A stretch of 49,095 nucleotides of DNA, from the NCBI GenBank assembly GCA_030827165.1, contig JAURFB010000009.1, positions 1 to 49,095 of the forward strand. The letters run 5' to 3'. The first letter of the stretch is position 1, and every line of letters starts with the position of its first letter. Source of the DNA: Marivivens sp. GTDB taxonomy: Bacteria > Pseudomonadota > Alphaproteobacteria > Rhodobacterales > Rhodobacteraceae. The notes under the pieces were generated by a model. It ran no database searches. It was not told where the DNA came from and saw only the letters and a program-made list of their open reading frames with translations. Below, one piece after another: positions 15,712-23,443 of this stretch. A program made the position numbers and the translations under genes.

Positions 15712-16878
15712 ATGACCCATCGCCTTCCTGCCCTTCGCGGCTTGCTTCTTGCCGGGACCGCCCTTGCCTTATTGAGCGCCTGTCAGGAGACCGCGCTCGA
15801 CTGGGACATGCGTGATTTCGGCGGAAATACGCTCGACACCACGGCTTCGATACAGCGGATCCCGATCCGCCCCGAGCCCGACGCGCGTGGCGTCATCACC
15901 TATCCCAACTACCAGGTCGCCGTGGCCCGCCGCGGCGATACGGTGCGCACCATCGCCCAACGTCTCTCGCTCGACCCCGTGACCTTGGGAAAATACAACG
16001 GCATCGACCCCGACACGCCGTTGAACGCCGGAGAAATTATCGCCCTGCCCGTGCGGGTCGAAGGTCAGCTGACGACAGGCTTTAGCTCGGCTGACGGGAT
16101 TGACGTGACGTCGCTGGCCTCGAGCGCCATCGACCGCGCCGGCCCGCAACAGTCGACGATCGCTTCGACACCGCTTGAAGGAACAGCAGCGCCCGCGCCG
16201 ACCGGGGTCGAGCCTCTTCGACATCAGGTCAAGCGCGGCGAGACCGCCTATATCATCAGCCGTCTCTATGGCATTCCGGTGCAGGATCTTGCGGAGTGGA
16301 ACGGGCTCGATTCCGATTTTACCGTCCGCGAGGGCCAGTTCCTGCTGATCCCGCAGGGTTCGGCCACACCGTCGCCGCAGACCCGTCCGACACTCGCGTC
16401 TCAGCCCGGCACGGGCACGCTCACGCCGACGCCGCCTTCTGCCTCGACGCCGTTGCCGGACGAGACCGCTACGACCACACCCGTCCAAACGCCCGCCGCC
16501 CCGAACCTCGGCCAGGCCGTCGCCAGCGATGCGCCGTTCATCTATCCGGTCGCTGGTTCGATCATCCGGGCCTATTCCAAGGGCCGCAACGATGGCATCG
16601 ACGTCGGCGCTCCGGTCGGGACACCCGTCAAGGCCGCCGCCGCAGGCTCGGTTGCAGCGATCACCAAGGATACCAACGGCGTTGCCATCGTGGTCATCCG
16701 GCACGCCAACAACCTGTTGACGGTCTACACCAACCTCGACAACCTTACCGTCGAGAAAGGCGCCGAGGTCACGCAGGGCCAGACCATCGGCAAAGTGCGC
16801 GCGGGCAATCCCTCGTTCCTGCATTTCGAAGTGAGGCAGGGCCTCGAGAGCGTCGATCCGACCGGCTATCTGCCCTAG
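15712..16878 (+). CDS. nlpD: NlpD-like lipoprotein: two LysM domains and a degenerate M23 domain
   Basis: A 388-residue envelope lipoprotein. The signal peptide ends in lipobox LSAC with Cys at residue 24. Two LysM peptidoglycan-binding modules follow (about 62-110 and 166-212), then a Pro/Thr/Ala-rich linker (about 220-265), then a LytM/M23 domain (about 275-385). The M23 zinc site is degraded: the H-x-G-x-D motif reads NDGID, and the usual Y-x-H-L reads YTNL, while HFE remains. As in E. coli NlpD and EnvC, it is probably an amidase activator rather than an enzyme. Its place after surE and pcm supports the name. It converges with, and overlaps by four bases, the DUF815 gene. Confidence 0.88.
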   Translation: MTHRLPALRGLLLAGTALALLSACQETALDWDMRDFGGNTLDTTASIQRIPIRPEPDARGVITYPNYQVAVARRGDTVRTIAQRLSLDPVTLGKYNGIDPDTPLNAGEIIALPVRVEGQLTTGFSSADGIDVTSLASSAIDRAGPQQSTIASTPLEGTAAPAPTGVEPLRHQVKRGETAYIISRLYGIPVQDLAEWNGLDSDFTVREGQFLLIPQGSATPSPQTRPTLASQPGTGTLTPTPPSASTPLPDETATTTPVQTPAAPNLGQAVASDAPFIYPVAGSIIRAYSKGRNDGIDVGAPVGTPVKAAAAGSVAAITKDTNGVAIVVIRHANNLLTVYTNLDNLTVEKGAEVTQGQTIGKVRAGNPSFLHFEVRQGLESVDPTGYLP

Positions 16879-17717
16879 ATCGTTACGCCACGGCGGCCCG
16901 CCAGATCGGTGAAATACTGCCAGGCCACGCGGCCCGAGCGGCTGCCGCGCGTGGCCTGCCATTCGATCGCCTCGGCGCGGAGGGTCTCGTCGTCGATCGC
17001 GACGGCATAGGCATCGCAATAGCCGCGGATCATGGCGAGGTATTCGTCCTGATCGCAGGGGTGGAAGCCGAGCCAGAGGCCGAACCTGTCGGAAAGCGAG
17101 ACCTTTTCCTCGACCGCCTCGGAGGGGTTGATCGCCGAGGAGCGCTCGTTCTCGATCATGTCGCGCGGCATCAGGTGACGGCGGTTTGACGTGGCGTAGA
17201 GCACCACGTTGTCGGGCCGCCCTTCGATGCCGCCATCCAGAACCGCCTTGAGCGATTTGTAATGCGCGTCATCGTGGCTGAACGACAGGTCGTCGCAGAA
17301 AAGGACGAACCGCTCCGCGCGCCCGCGCAGCAGGTTGAGGCAGCGGCCGATGGAGGCGAGATCTTCCCGCTGGATCTCGACCAGCTTGAGGCCCGGATGA
17401 TCCGGCGATAGATTGCCGTGGATCGCCTTCACAAGGCTTGATTTGCCCATCCCCCGCGCCCCCCAAAGAAGCGCGTTGTTGGCGGGCAGGCCGCGGGCGA
17501 ACTGTCTGGTATTGGCCAGAAGCGTGTCGCGCGAGCGGTCAATGCCGATAAGCAGGCCCACGTCGATCCGGTTGACCTTGTCGACAGGCACCAGCCGGTC
17601 GGGATCGGGATGCCAGACAAAGGCCGAGGCGGCGGCAAAGTCGGGCGCGGGACGCGGCGCGGGGCTAATCCGGTCAAGCGCGTCGGCGATCCGGTTCAGG
17701 GCCTTGTCGCTGCTCAC
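16875..17717 (-). CDS. DUF815 family AAA ATPase
   Basis: A 280-residue P-loop ATPase of the DUF815 family. It contains the Walker A segment LLWGARGMGKSSLVKAIHG (about 83-101), a Walker B-like FVLFCDDLSFSHDD, and the family block NVVLYATSNRRHLMPRDM. The function of the family is unknown; a chaperone-like or ATPase-switch role has been guessed. It starts on an ATGA overlap with the tatC stop, so it is cotranslated with tatABC, which may hint at a link to secretion or simply be operon sharing. Its stop overlaps the end of the convergent nlpD gene. Confidence 0.85.
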   Translation of the reverse strand: MSSDKALNRIADALDRISPAPRPAPDFAAASAFVWHPDPDRLVPVDKVNRIDVGLLIGIDRSRDTLLANTRQFARGLPANNALLWGARGMGKSSLVKAIHGNLSPDHPGLKLVEIQREDLASIGRCLNLLRGRAERFVLFCDDLSFSHDDAHYKSLKAVLDGGIEGRPDNVVLYATSNRRHLMPRDMIENERSSAINPSEAVEEKVSLSDRFGLWLGFHPCDQDEYLAMIRGYCDAYAVAIDDETLRAEAIEWQATRGSRSGRVAWQYFTDLAGRRGVTI

Positions 17718-18604
17718 GCCTTGCCCTCGCTGCTTGCCTCTTCCTCGTCGTCCTTGGGCTCGTCAAAGAGGCTCTCGCCCTCGCCAATGATCCCCTCTTC
17801 GCGGGCCTTGGCATCCTTCTGGCGTTCTATACGGGCGACAAGCTGGATCGAGATTTCGTAGAGGCCATAGACCACGACAAAGAGAATGACCTGGCTGACA
17901 ACATCGGGCGGGGTCGCCAGAGCGGCGAGGATCAGGATTCCGACGACTGCGTATTTCCGCATTCCCTTGAGGCCGCGAGAGCTGACCAATCCTGCCTTGC
18001 CCATGAGCGACAGAAGCACCGGCAGCTGGAAACACAAGCCGAAGGCGACGATGAACTTTATGGTGAGCGACAGATAGGCCTGTGCCGAGCCTTGGAAGGC
18101 GATGCCAGCGACGGCGGTCTCACCCTCGGTGCCGGTCAGGAGCGAGCCCGGCTGCTGGAAGTTGAGGAAGAAATTGAAGGCGAGCGGGGTGATCGCATAA
18201 TAGGCGAATGCCGCGCCAAGCCCGAACATGAAGGGAGAGGCGACAAGGAAGGGCAAGAAAGCGCCTTTTTCGGATTTGTAGAGCCCCGGCGCCACGAAGC
18301 GCCACATCTGGTAGCTGATGACCGGAAACGAAAGGGCAAGACCGCCGACCAGAGAAATCGAGATAGCGACAAAGAAGCCCTCTTGAAGGGCGATGAGGAT
18401 CAGGCCGCAATCGTCCTGACCGCGGTCGGCGAGGGCCGAGCAGAGCGGCTGGGTCAGAAAGTTGAAGATCGGGTTCCAAAACGCAAAGCAGATCACCATG
18501 CCGATGATGAAAGCCACCAGCGACTTGATGAGGCGATCGCGCAGCTCTGACAGATGCTCGATCAGCGGAGCGGAAGAATCGTCAATGTCGTCGGTCTTGC
18601 TCAT
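17714..18604 (-). CDS. tatC: Sec-independent translocase subunit TatC
   Basis: TatC is the six-helix core of the twin-arginine translocon and binds the signal peptide. The 296-residue protein has the conserved N-terminal LIEHLSELRDRLIKS (about 14-28), the first periplasmic-loop region, YQMWRFVAPGLYKSEK, and LCFQLPVLLSLM in the fourth helix. The C-terminal tail is acidic and longer than in E. coli. It is coupled to tatB and to the downstream ATPase gene by four-base overlaps. Confidence 0.96.
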   Translation of the reverse strand: MSKTDDIDDSSAPLIEHLSELRDRLIKSLVAFIIGMVICFAFWNPIFNFLTQPLCSALADRGQDDCGLILIALQEGFFVAISISLVGGLALSFPVISYQMWRFVAPGLYKSEKGAFLPFLVASPFMFGLGAAFAYYAITPLAFNFFLNFQQPGSLLTGTEGETAVAGIAFQGSAQAYLSLTIKFIVAFGLCFQLPVLLSLMGKAGLVSSRGLKGMRKYAVVGILILAALATPPDVVSQVILFVVVYGLYEISIQLVARIERQKDAKAREEGIIGEGESLFDEPKDDEEEASSEGKA

Positions 18605-19152
18605 ACCTCAGCCTCGGGCTTGGGGGTGGCGGCTTTTTTAGCGCGGGGCTTGGCGGCCGGTTTCGCCGCGGCCTTTGCCGAGGCTTTGGGCTTGGGCGCA
18701 GCCTTTGCCTTGGGCGCTGGCTTGGCCTCAGGCGCCGGCGCAGCCTCCTTGGTGGCCTTGGCTTCGGCGGCGGCTTTTTCGCGGGCGATCCGTTCCGAGG
18801 CGACACGGGCGGTCGCCTCCTGGATCTTGTCGCGAATTTCCGCCCGCTCCTGCGAGAGCTTTTCGGTCTCGCCGAACGGCTTGATCACGCTCTTGAAGTC
18901 GGTCGCCTCTTTCAGCTTGTCGACCCCGAACTTCTGGGGATTGGCAGCCGCCTTGATGGTCTTGGTGATGTCTTTCACACCCGCATCGTCGGCGGCGCTT
19001 TCCATCGCCCGGCTGAACTCGCGCGCCATTTGACGCGCCTTGCCGGTAAACTGTCCCAAGGTGCGGAACATGACAGGTAGGTCTTTCGGACCGATGACGA
19101 TCAACGCCACGATGCCGATCAGCACCATTTCACTCCAGCCGAGGCCAAACAT
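18601..19152 (-). CDS. tatB: Sec-independent translocase subunit TatB
   Basis: TatB links TatC-bound substrate to TatA. The 183-residue protein has the single N-terminal helix with MFGLGWSEMVLIGIVALIVI and the hinge GPKDLPVMFRTLGQ (Glu8 and Pro after the helix are typical), followed by an amphipathic helix. From about residue 120 on, the tail is an Ala/Lys/Pro repeat (runs such as KAKAAPKPKASAKAAAKP), unusually long and basic. The repetitive DNA could slip and change length between strains. Confidence 0.94.
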   Translation of the reverse strand: MFGLGWSEMVLIGIVALIVIGPKDLPVMFRTLGQFTGKARQMAREFSRAMESAADDAGVKDITKTIKAAANPQKFGVDKLKEATDFKSVIKPFGETEKLSQERAEIRDKIQEATARVASERIAREKAAAEAKATKEAAPAPEAKPAPKAKAAPKPKASAKAAAKPAAKPRAKKAATPKPEAEV

Positions 19153-19193
19153 CGACGGTATCCCTTATTTTTGGGCGTTCAGGACGAAAAGGC

Positions 19194-19409
19194 TCAGGCC
19201 TTGTCCTTGTCCTTTTCGGGGGTCACGTCGCGCGCGGCTTCGGCGGCGCCTTCTTCGATTTCTTTCTTGCCATCATCAACGCCTTTCTTGAAGGCGGTGA
19301 TGCCCTTGCCAACTTCGCCCATGAGCGAGGAAATCTTGCCGCGACCGAAAAGGACCAGCACGACGACTGCGATCAGAAGAAGGCCGGGAAGGCCGATGTT
19401 GTTGAGCAT
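19194..19409 (-). CDS. tatA: Sec-independent translocase subunit TatA
   Basis: TatA forms the variable pore of the Tat system. The 71-residue protein has a short N-terminal helix ([20 protein letters not shown]), the hinge [17 protein letters not shown], and an amphipathic then charged tail, all typical of TatA. ATG at 19409 follows GGGAGAGAA. An apparently longer frame to 19598 is not homologous to the family. A nine-base-pair hairpin sits in the leader just before the ribosome site. Confidence 0.95.
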   Translation of the reverse strand: MLNNIGLPGLLLIAVVVLVLFGRGKISSLMGEVGKGITAFKKGVDDGKKEIEEGAAEAARDVTPEKDKDKA

Positions 19410-19423
19410 GTTTCTCTCCCATG

Positions 19424-19449
19424 TTGGGCGGCGTGCGGGAGCCGCCCAA
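19424..19449 (-). promoter_or_regulatory. Leader hairpin upstream of tatA
   Basis: TTGGGCGGC (19424-19432) and GCCGCCCAA (19441-19449) form a perfect nine-base stem with an eight-base loop, ending a few bases before the GGGAGA ribosome site of tatA. Read on the minus strand it follows a T-rich stretch instead of preceding one, so it is more likely a leader structure than a terminator. Confidence 0.4.
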
Positions 19450-19544
19450 AAATTTCGACAGACCAGTCTTACGGCCTTGCCCCGCCAGATCAAAGACCAA
19501 AACGACGATGAACAGACGCTCATGCTCGCCTCGGCGACGGCCTG

Positions 19545-19627
19545 CTGACAGGAAAATGTCAGTTGCTTCCCCTCGCCAAAGCCCTTTTTTCTTGGCATTT
19601 ATCCAATACGCTTGAAAGAAACTGACA
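19545..19627 (+). promoter_or_regulatory. Candidate operator: three TGTCAG half-sites before the WYL regulator
   Basis: CTGACA (19545-19550) and TGTCAG (19557-19562) form a spaced inverted repeat, and a third CTGACA occurs at 19622-19627, only 14 bases before the regulator's ATG. This arrangement suits an autoregulatory site in the divergent gap between tatA and the regulator. Evidence is pattern only. Confidence 0.25.
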
Positions 19628-19640
19628 AACCAGCCCCGCT

Positions 19641-20315
19641 ATGGCCCGCAACGACCGCCTCTTCACCCTGATCCAGACCCTGCGCGACGGGCAGCTTCAC
19701 CGCGCGGGCGATCTGGCCAGATCCCTTGGGGTTTCCACCCGCACGATCTGGCGCGACATGGCGGCGCTTCAGGCGTCGGGCCTGCCGGTCGAGGGCGAAC
19801 GCGGGGTGGGCTATGTGCTGAAGGGCCCCGTCAGCTTGCCGCCCCTGGCGCTGACGCGAGAGGAGTTTGAGGCGTTGCGCCTTGGTCTTGCCCTGGTCGG
19901 CAGCGCCGCTGATCCCGCATTGGCGAAGGCAGCAAGCTCGTTGCGGGGCAAGGTTGGCGCGGTGACGCCTCAGGGACAGCAGGAGCCGGGATTGCAAAGC
20001 TTTGTCTTTGCGACCCCCGAGGCGGCCCGCGCCGCGCCGCATCTGGCGCCCCTGCGCAGCGCCTTGCGCGAACACCTCTTGGTCGAGATCGTCTACGCCG
20101 CCCCCGATGTTTCGACGACAACCCAGATCGTCCGCCCGCTTCAACTTGATTTCTGGGGCCGCGTCTGGACGCTGACGGGCTTTAGCGAAACACTTCAGGA
20201 TTTCCGGGTCTACCGGCTGGATTTCATGGTGCGGGCGGGCGTGGGGTCGGCCGGGTTTCTACCCGACGAGGGCAAGACCATCGACGATTTTCTGGCGATC
20301 CTGACCCTTCCCTAG
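19641..20315 (+). CDS. HTH/WYL-domain transcriptional regulator (YafY-like)
   Basis: A 224-residue regulator. Residues 1-60 are a winged helix-turn-helix (RLFTLIQTLRDGQLHRAGDL then LGVSTRTIWRDMAALQASGL), and residues about 135-224 form a WYL domain (LREHLLVEIVYAAP, RPLQLDFWGRVWTLTGFSE, FRVYRLDFM). Proteins of this type sense small ligands or nucleic acid and often repress neighbouring genes. It is divergent from tatABC and overlaps by four bases the convergent ABC ATPase gene. Its target is unknown. Confidence 0.88.
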   Translation: MARNDRLFTLIQTLRDGQLHRAGDLARSLGVSTRTIWRDMAALQASGLPVEGERGVGYVLKGPVSLPPLALTREEFEALRLGLALVGSAADPALAKAASSLRGKVGAVTPQGQQEPGLQSFVFATPEAARAAPHLAPLRSALREHLLVEIVYAAPDVSTTTQIVRPLQLDFWGRVWTLTGFSETLQDFRVYRLDFMVRAGVGSAGFLPDEGKTIDDFLAILTLP

Positions 20316-21391
20316 CGGACCGGAAAGACGAAGCACTTGTCGCGGCGGATCATCAGCCAGAGCGGCGTTCCGGAATTGGGCAGGAATACGGACGGGATCT
20401 GCGCCTTGAGGATCGAGCCGTCGAAATCCATGCGAAACTCGACAAGGCTCTCCGATCCCATATAGCGCGCCCGTTCCACTATGCCCCGTGCCGGGGTGCC
20501 TTCCGAGGCGGTCGGCAGCGGGCCCTTGCCGCCACGGTCAAAGTCGATCCGCAAGTGTTGGGGCCGGATCGCGATCTCGACCTCGGTGCCATCAGGCACG
20601 CCGGGGGCGAGAAACTGACCAAAGGCGGTTTCCGTCAAAGCCCCGTGAACTTTGCCTCGGATCACATTGATATCACTAAAAAATGCCGCAGCGGCCCGAT
20701 CCACTGGCGCATTGTAGATATTATAGGGCGCCCCACGCTGGACGATCCTGCCGTTGCGCATCAGCGCGATCTCGTCGGCCATCCGCATCGCCTCGGCGGG
20801 CTCGTGAGTGACGAGCAGAACCGCCGTCCCTTCGCTTTTCAAGACGTCAAGCGTCTGGTCGCGGATCTCGTCGCGCAGGCGGTCATCAAGGCCCGAGAAC
20901 GGCTCGTCCATCAGCATGATGCGCGGCCGCGGGGCCAGTGCCCGGGCCAGCGCCACGCGCTGTTGCTCGCCTCCCGAAAGCTCGTGCGGATATGCGCCGG
21001 CATAGCTCGTCATGCCGACCTTTTCGAGAAGCTCCGCCACCCGCGCATCGTTCTCGGCGCGGCGGCCGTGCAGGCCGAAGGCCACGTTCCGAGCCACGCT
21101 CAGATGCGGAAAAAGGGCGAAATCCTGAAACATCAGACCGATCGAGCGCCCCTCGGGCGGCACGCGGAAAACCGTGTCGCAGACCAGCTGGCCATCCACC
21201 CAGATGCTGCCGCTGTCTTGCATCTCGACACCGGCGATGAGCCGCAGAGTGGTCGACTTGCCGCAGCCCGAGGGACCGAGAAGGCACGTCACCTGCCCCG
21301 GCATGACTGCAAGTGAGACATCGTTGACGACCCGCCGCCCGCCAAACGAGCGGACGATATTGCGGATCTCAAGGCGCGGGGGCTGGTTCAC
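20312..21391 (-). CDS. ABC transporter ATP-binding protein (FbpC/PotA type), orphan
   Basis: A 359-residue ATPase of the iron(III)/spermidine/sulfate importer group. It has Walker A LLGPSGCGKST (about 37-47), Q-loop LMFQDFALFPHLSV, signature HELSGGEQQRVALARAL, Walker B IMLMDEPFSGLD and a C-terminal TOBE-like domain (about 250-359). The C-terminal part with VHGALTETAFGQF and EIAIRPQHLRI resembles FbpC. No permease or binding-protein gene is adjacent, so its partners are elsewhere. Start is uncertain: GTG 21391 with GGAA nine bases upstream is used; TTG 21400 is also in frame. Confidence 0.85.
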   Translation of the reverse strand: MNQPPRLEIRNIVRSFGGRRVVNDVSLAVMPGQVTCLLGPSGCGKSTTLRLIAGVEMQDSGSIWVDGQLVCDTVFRVPPEGRSIGLMFQDFALFPHLSVARNVAFGLHGRRAENDARVAELLEKVGMTSYAGAYPHELSGGEQQRVALARALAPRPRIMLMDEPFSGLDDRLRDEIRDQTLDVLKSEGTAVLLVTHEPAEAMRMADEIALMRNGRIVQRGAPYNIYNAPVDRAAAAFFSDINVIRGKVHGALTETAFGQFLAPGVPDGTEVEIAIRPQHLRIDFDRGGKGPLPTASEGTPARGIVERARYMGSESLVEFRMDFDGSILKAQIPSVFLPNSGTPLWLMIRRDKCFVFPVR

Positions 21392-21464
21392 AGCATTCAA
21401 TTCCGACCAAAGCTCTCGGGTATAACGCCTCTACCAAGACTGCCCCGCTGGGGCAAGCACCCCA

Positions 21465-22244
21465 TCAAAGGGTCGAGTTGAAGGCGCCGCCATCGGCGAG
21501 GATGTTTTGCCCCACGATAAAGCCCGCGTGCTGCGAGCAAAGGAACGCACAGGTCGCGCCGAATTCCTTGGCCGTGCCATAGCGATGTGCCGGGATCGTC
21601 GCCTCGCGTTGTTTCTTGGCGTCTTCGATGCTGATGCCTTTCGTGTTGGCCACGCCCGTATCAAGCTGGATCGCCCGGTCGGTCGCATGGATGCCCGGCA
21701 AAAGGTTGTTGATCGTCACACCATGCCTGGCCACCTGTCGCGACGTGCCAGCGACATAGCCGGTCAGGCCCGCGCGGGCCGAGTTGGACAGGCCAAGCTG
21801 CGGGATCGGCGATTTCACCGCGCCCGAGGTTATGTTGACGATCCGGCCCCAACCCCGTTCGATCATCCCCGGTAGCGAGGCTTTGATCAGCGCGATGGGC
21901 GTGAGCATGTTGCTATCAAGCGCCTTGATGAAATCCTCGCGCTCCCAGTCCGACCAGAGGCCGGGCGGCGGGCCGCCCGCGTTGTTCACAAGGATGTCGA
22001 TCCGGCCAGCGGCTTCAAGAACGGCGGCGTGGCCTTCGGGGGTTGTCACATCCACGGCGACGGTCGTGACCGACACGCCATAGGCCTCGCGGATCGCCCG
22101 CGCGGTCTCCTCGAGCGGGCCTGCGCTGCGGGCGTTCAGCACGATATCAACCCCCGCCTCGGCCAGCGCCTCGGCACATCCGCGCCCAAGCCCCTTGGAT
22201 CCGGCACAGACCAGCGCCCGTTTCCCGCGAATTCCCAAATCCAT
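21465..22244 (-). CDS. SDR family oxidoreductase
   Basis: A 259-residue classical SDR. NAD(P) motif GSKGLGRG at about residues 15-22, NNAG block VNNAGGPPPG, and C-terminal INNLLPGIHATDR and GFIVGQNILADGGAF. The catalytic triad is atypical: after ITSGAVKSPIPQLGLSNSARAGL the Tyr of YxxxK appears replaced by Ser (SNSAR), as in a known subgroup of SDRs where LSNxxR stands in that place. Its substrate is unknown. ATG at 22244 follows GAGGAGA. It is divergent from the Hint-domain gene. The longer frame to 22667 is non-homologous. Confidence 0.83.
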   Translation of the reverse strand: MDLGIRGKRALVCAGSKGLGRGCAEALAEAGVDIVLNARSAGPLEETARAIREAYGVSVTTVAVDVTTPEGHAAVLEAAGRIDILVNNAGGPPPGLWSDWEREDFIKALDSNMLTPIALIKASLPGMIERGWGRIVNITSGAVKSPIPQLGLSNSARAGLTGYVAGTSRQVARHGVTINNLLPGIHATDRAIQLDTGVANTKGISIEDAKKQREATIPAHRYGTAKEFGATCAFLCSQHAGFIVGQNILADGGAFNSTL

Positions 22245-22376
22245 GTCTGTCTCCTCTCGTTCCATCTGCTTGTGGCAGTAATAGCCAAAGGATGACCCGA
22301 TCCAAGGCAATTTTCCGCCGCAATCAGACTTTAGCCAGAGCCAAGTGTTTGTCGTTTGTTTCGTGCGGTGGTTTTC

Positions 22377-23390
22377 ATGTCTTCCATAGAGCAGCAGGCC
22401 GTGCAGGCCCATCTGGTTTTCAGATCTTCGGATTTTACCGCGGTCGCAGGTGTGGCGCGCGGCGAGGAAATTGGTGTCTCCGACGACCTCGTCCTCGATG
22501 ACGTGTATCAACTCGCGTCCGGTGCCCAACGGGTCCTGCTGACCTTTCGCCTTGTTGGAGACAACCGCCCCTACCAGATTGTCGATGACAACAAGCCGGG
22601 CGGTCGGGGCCGCGATCTTTTCCTCGATACCTGCATCAACCTGATGGGAAATGACGGATCGACCCATGAGGCGCTAATCTTTGCCGAGGTCGAGCTTGGC
22701 GTGTTGGTCGACACCTACCTCCTGCCGCTCGATACCCTCAGGGAAGAAATCGATTACCGGCTTGTCGGCAACGATCCCAAGGCTGCCCCCGCGCTGTTTT
22801 CCCGAATGGCCTGCGTCGCGTTCAGCCGTGGAACCCAGATCACCCCTTCAACAGGCGAACAGCGCCGGATCGAGGATCTTCGGATCGGCGACCGGGTGCT
22901 GACCCGCGACGACGGAGGCCAGCCGGTTCGCTGGATCGGGCAATCGACGATCCGTGCCGCCGGCACGGAGGCTCCCGTGGTGATCACCAAGGGGACGCTT
23001 CACAACGCCGAGGATCTTGTGGTAAGCCCCGATCACCGCGTCTTTGTCTACCAGCGGCAAGATGCTCTTGGCCTCGGGCGTTCGGAGGTCTTCGTCAAGG
23101 TCCGGCATCTAATCAACGGAGACACGATCTATCAGCGCGAGAGCTGCTTCATGGAATATTTCCAGCTGCTCTTTGATGAACACCAGATCATTTATGCCGA
23201 AGGGATCGCCGCCGAGTCGCTCATGATCGACCCCCGAACAAAAGGTGTGCTTCCTGATTCCCTTGGCGCGACAATTGCGCCCGCCAGGCATGGGCACCGG
23301 CTGCGCGCGCATCATGATTTTGAAGTGACCGAAGACCTCGCACGAAATCCGGATGCCGCAGGTCTGCTCAGACGGGCTTCGTCCTCTTGA
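22377..23390 (+). CDS. Hint-domain (Hedgehog/intein-type) protein
   Basis: A 337-residue protein with a central Hint domain of the kind abundant in Rhodobacterales. FSRGTQITPSTGEQRRIEDL (about 144-163), IGDRVLTRDDGGQPVRWIG, and VVSPDHRVFV with DEHQIIYAEGI form the characteristic blocks. The splicing Cys normally placed just before F-T/S-x-G-T is Ala here (CVAFSRGT), with a Cys two residues earlier, so self-cleavage may be lost. The N-terminal 130 residues are not recognised; there are no RTX repeats or signal peptide. ATG 22377 is preferred to an upstream TTG at 22356. The family's role is unclear; many relatives are secreted by type I systems. Confidence 0.8.
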   Translation: MSSIEQQAVQAHLVFRSSDFTAVAGVARGEEIGVSDDLVLDDVYQLASGAQRVLLTFRLVGDNRPYQIVDDNKPGGRGRDLFLDTCINLMGNDGSTHEALIFAEVELGVLVDTYLLPLDTLREEIDYRLVGNDPKAAPALFSRMACVAFSRGTQITPSTGEQRRIEDLRIGDRVLTRDDGGQPVRWIGQSTIRAAGTEAPVVITKGTLHNAEDLVVSPDHRVFVYQRQDALGLGRSEVFVKVRHLINGDTIYQRESCFMEYFQLLFDEHQIIYAEGIAAESLMIDPRTKGVLPDSLGATIAPARHGHRLRAHHDFEVTEDLARNPDAAGLLRRASSS

Positions 23391-23443
23391 ACTCGAACTT
23401 TCCGGCAACCAAATAGCTCTTGGGATAACAAGGGGAGTCCGGA

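Noticed and set aside
21465-22667. 400-residue version of the SDR gene
   Set aside because: The extra 140 residues have no similarity to SDRs and a strong ribosome site lies before ATG 22244.
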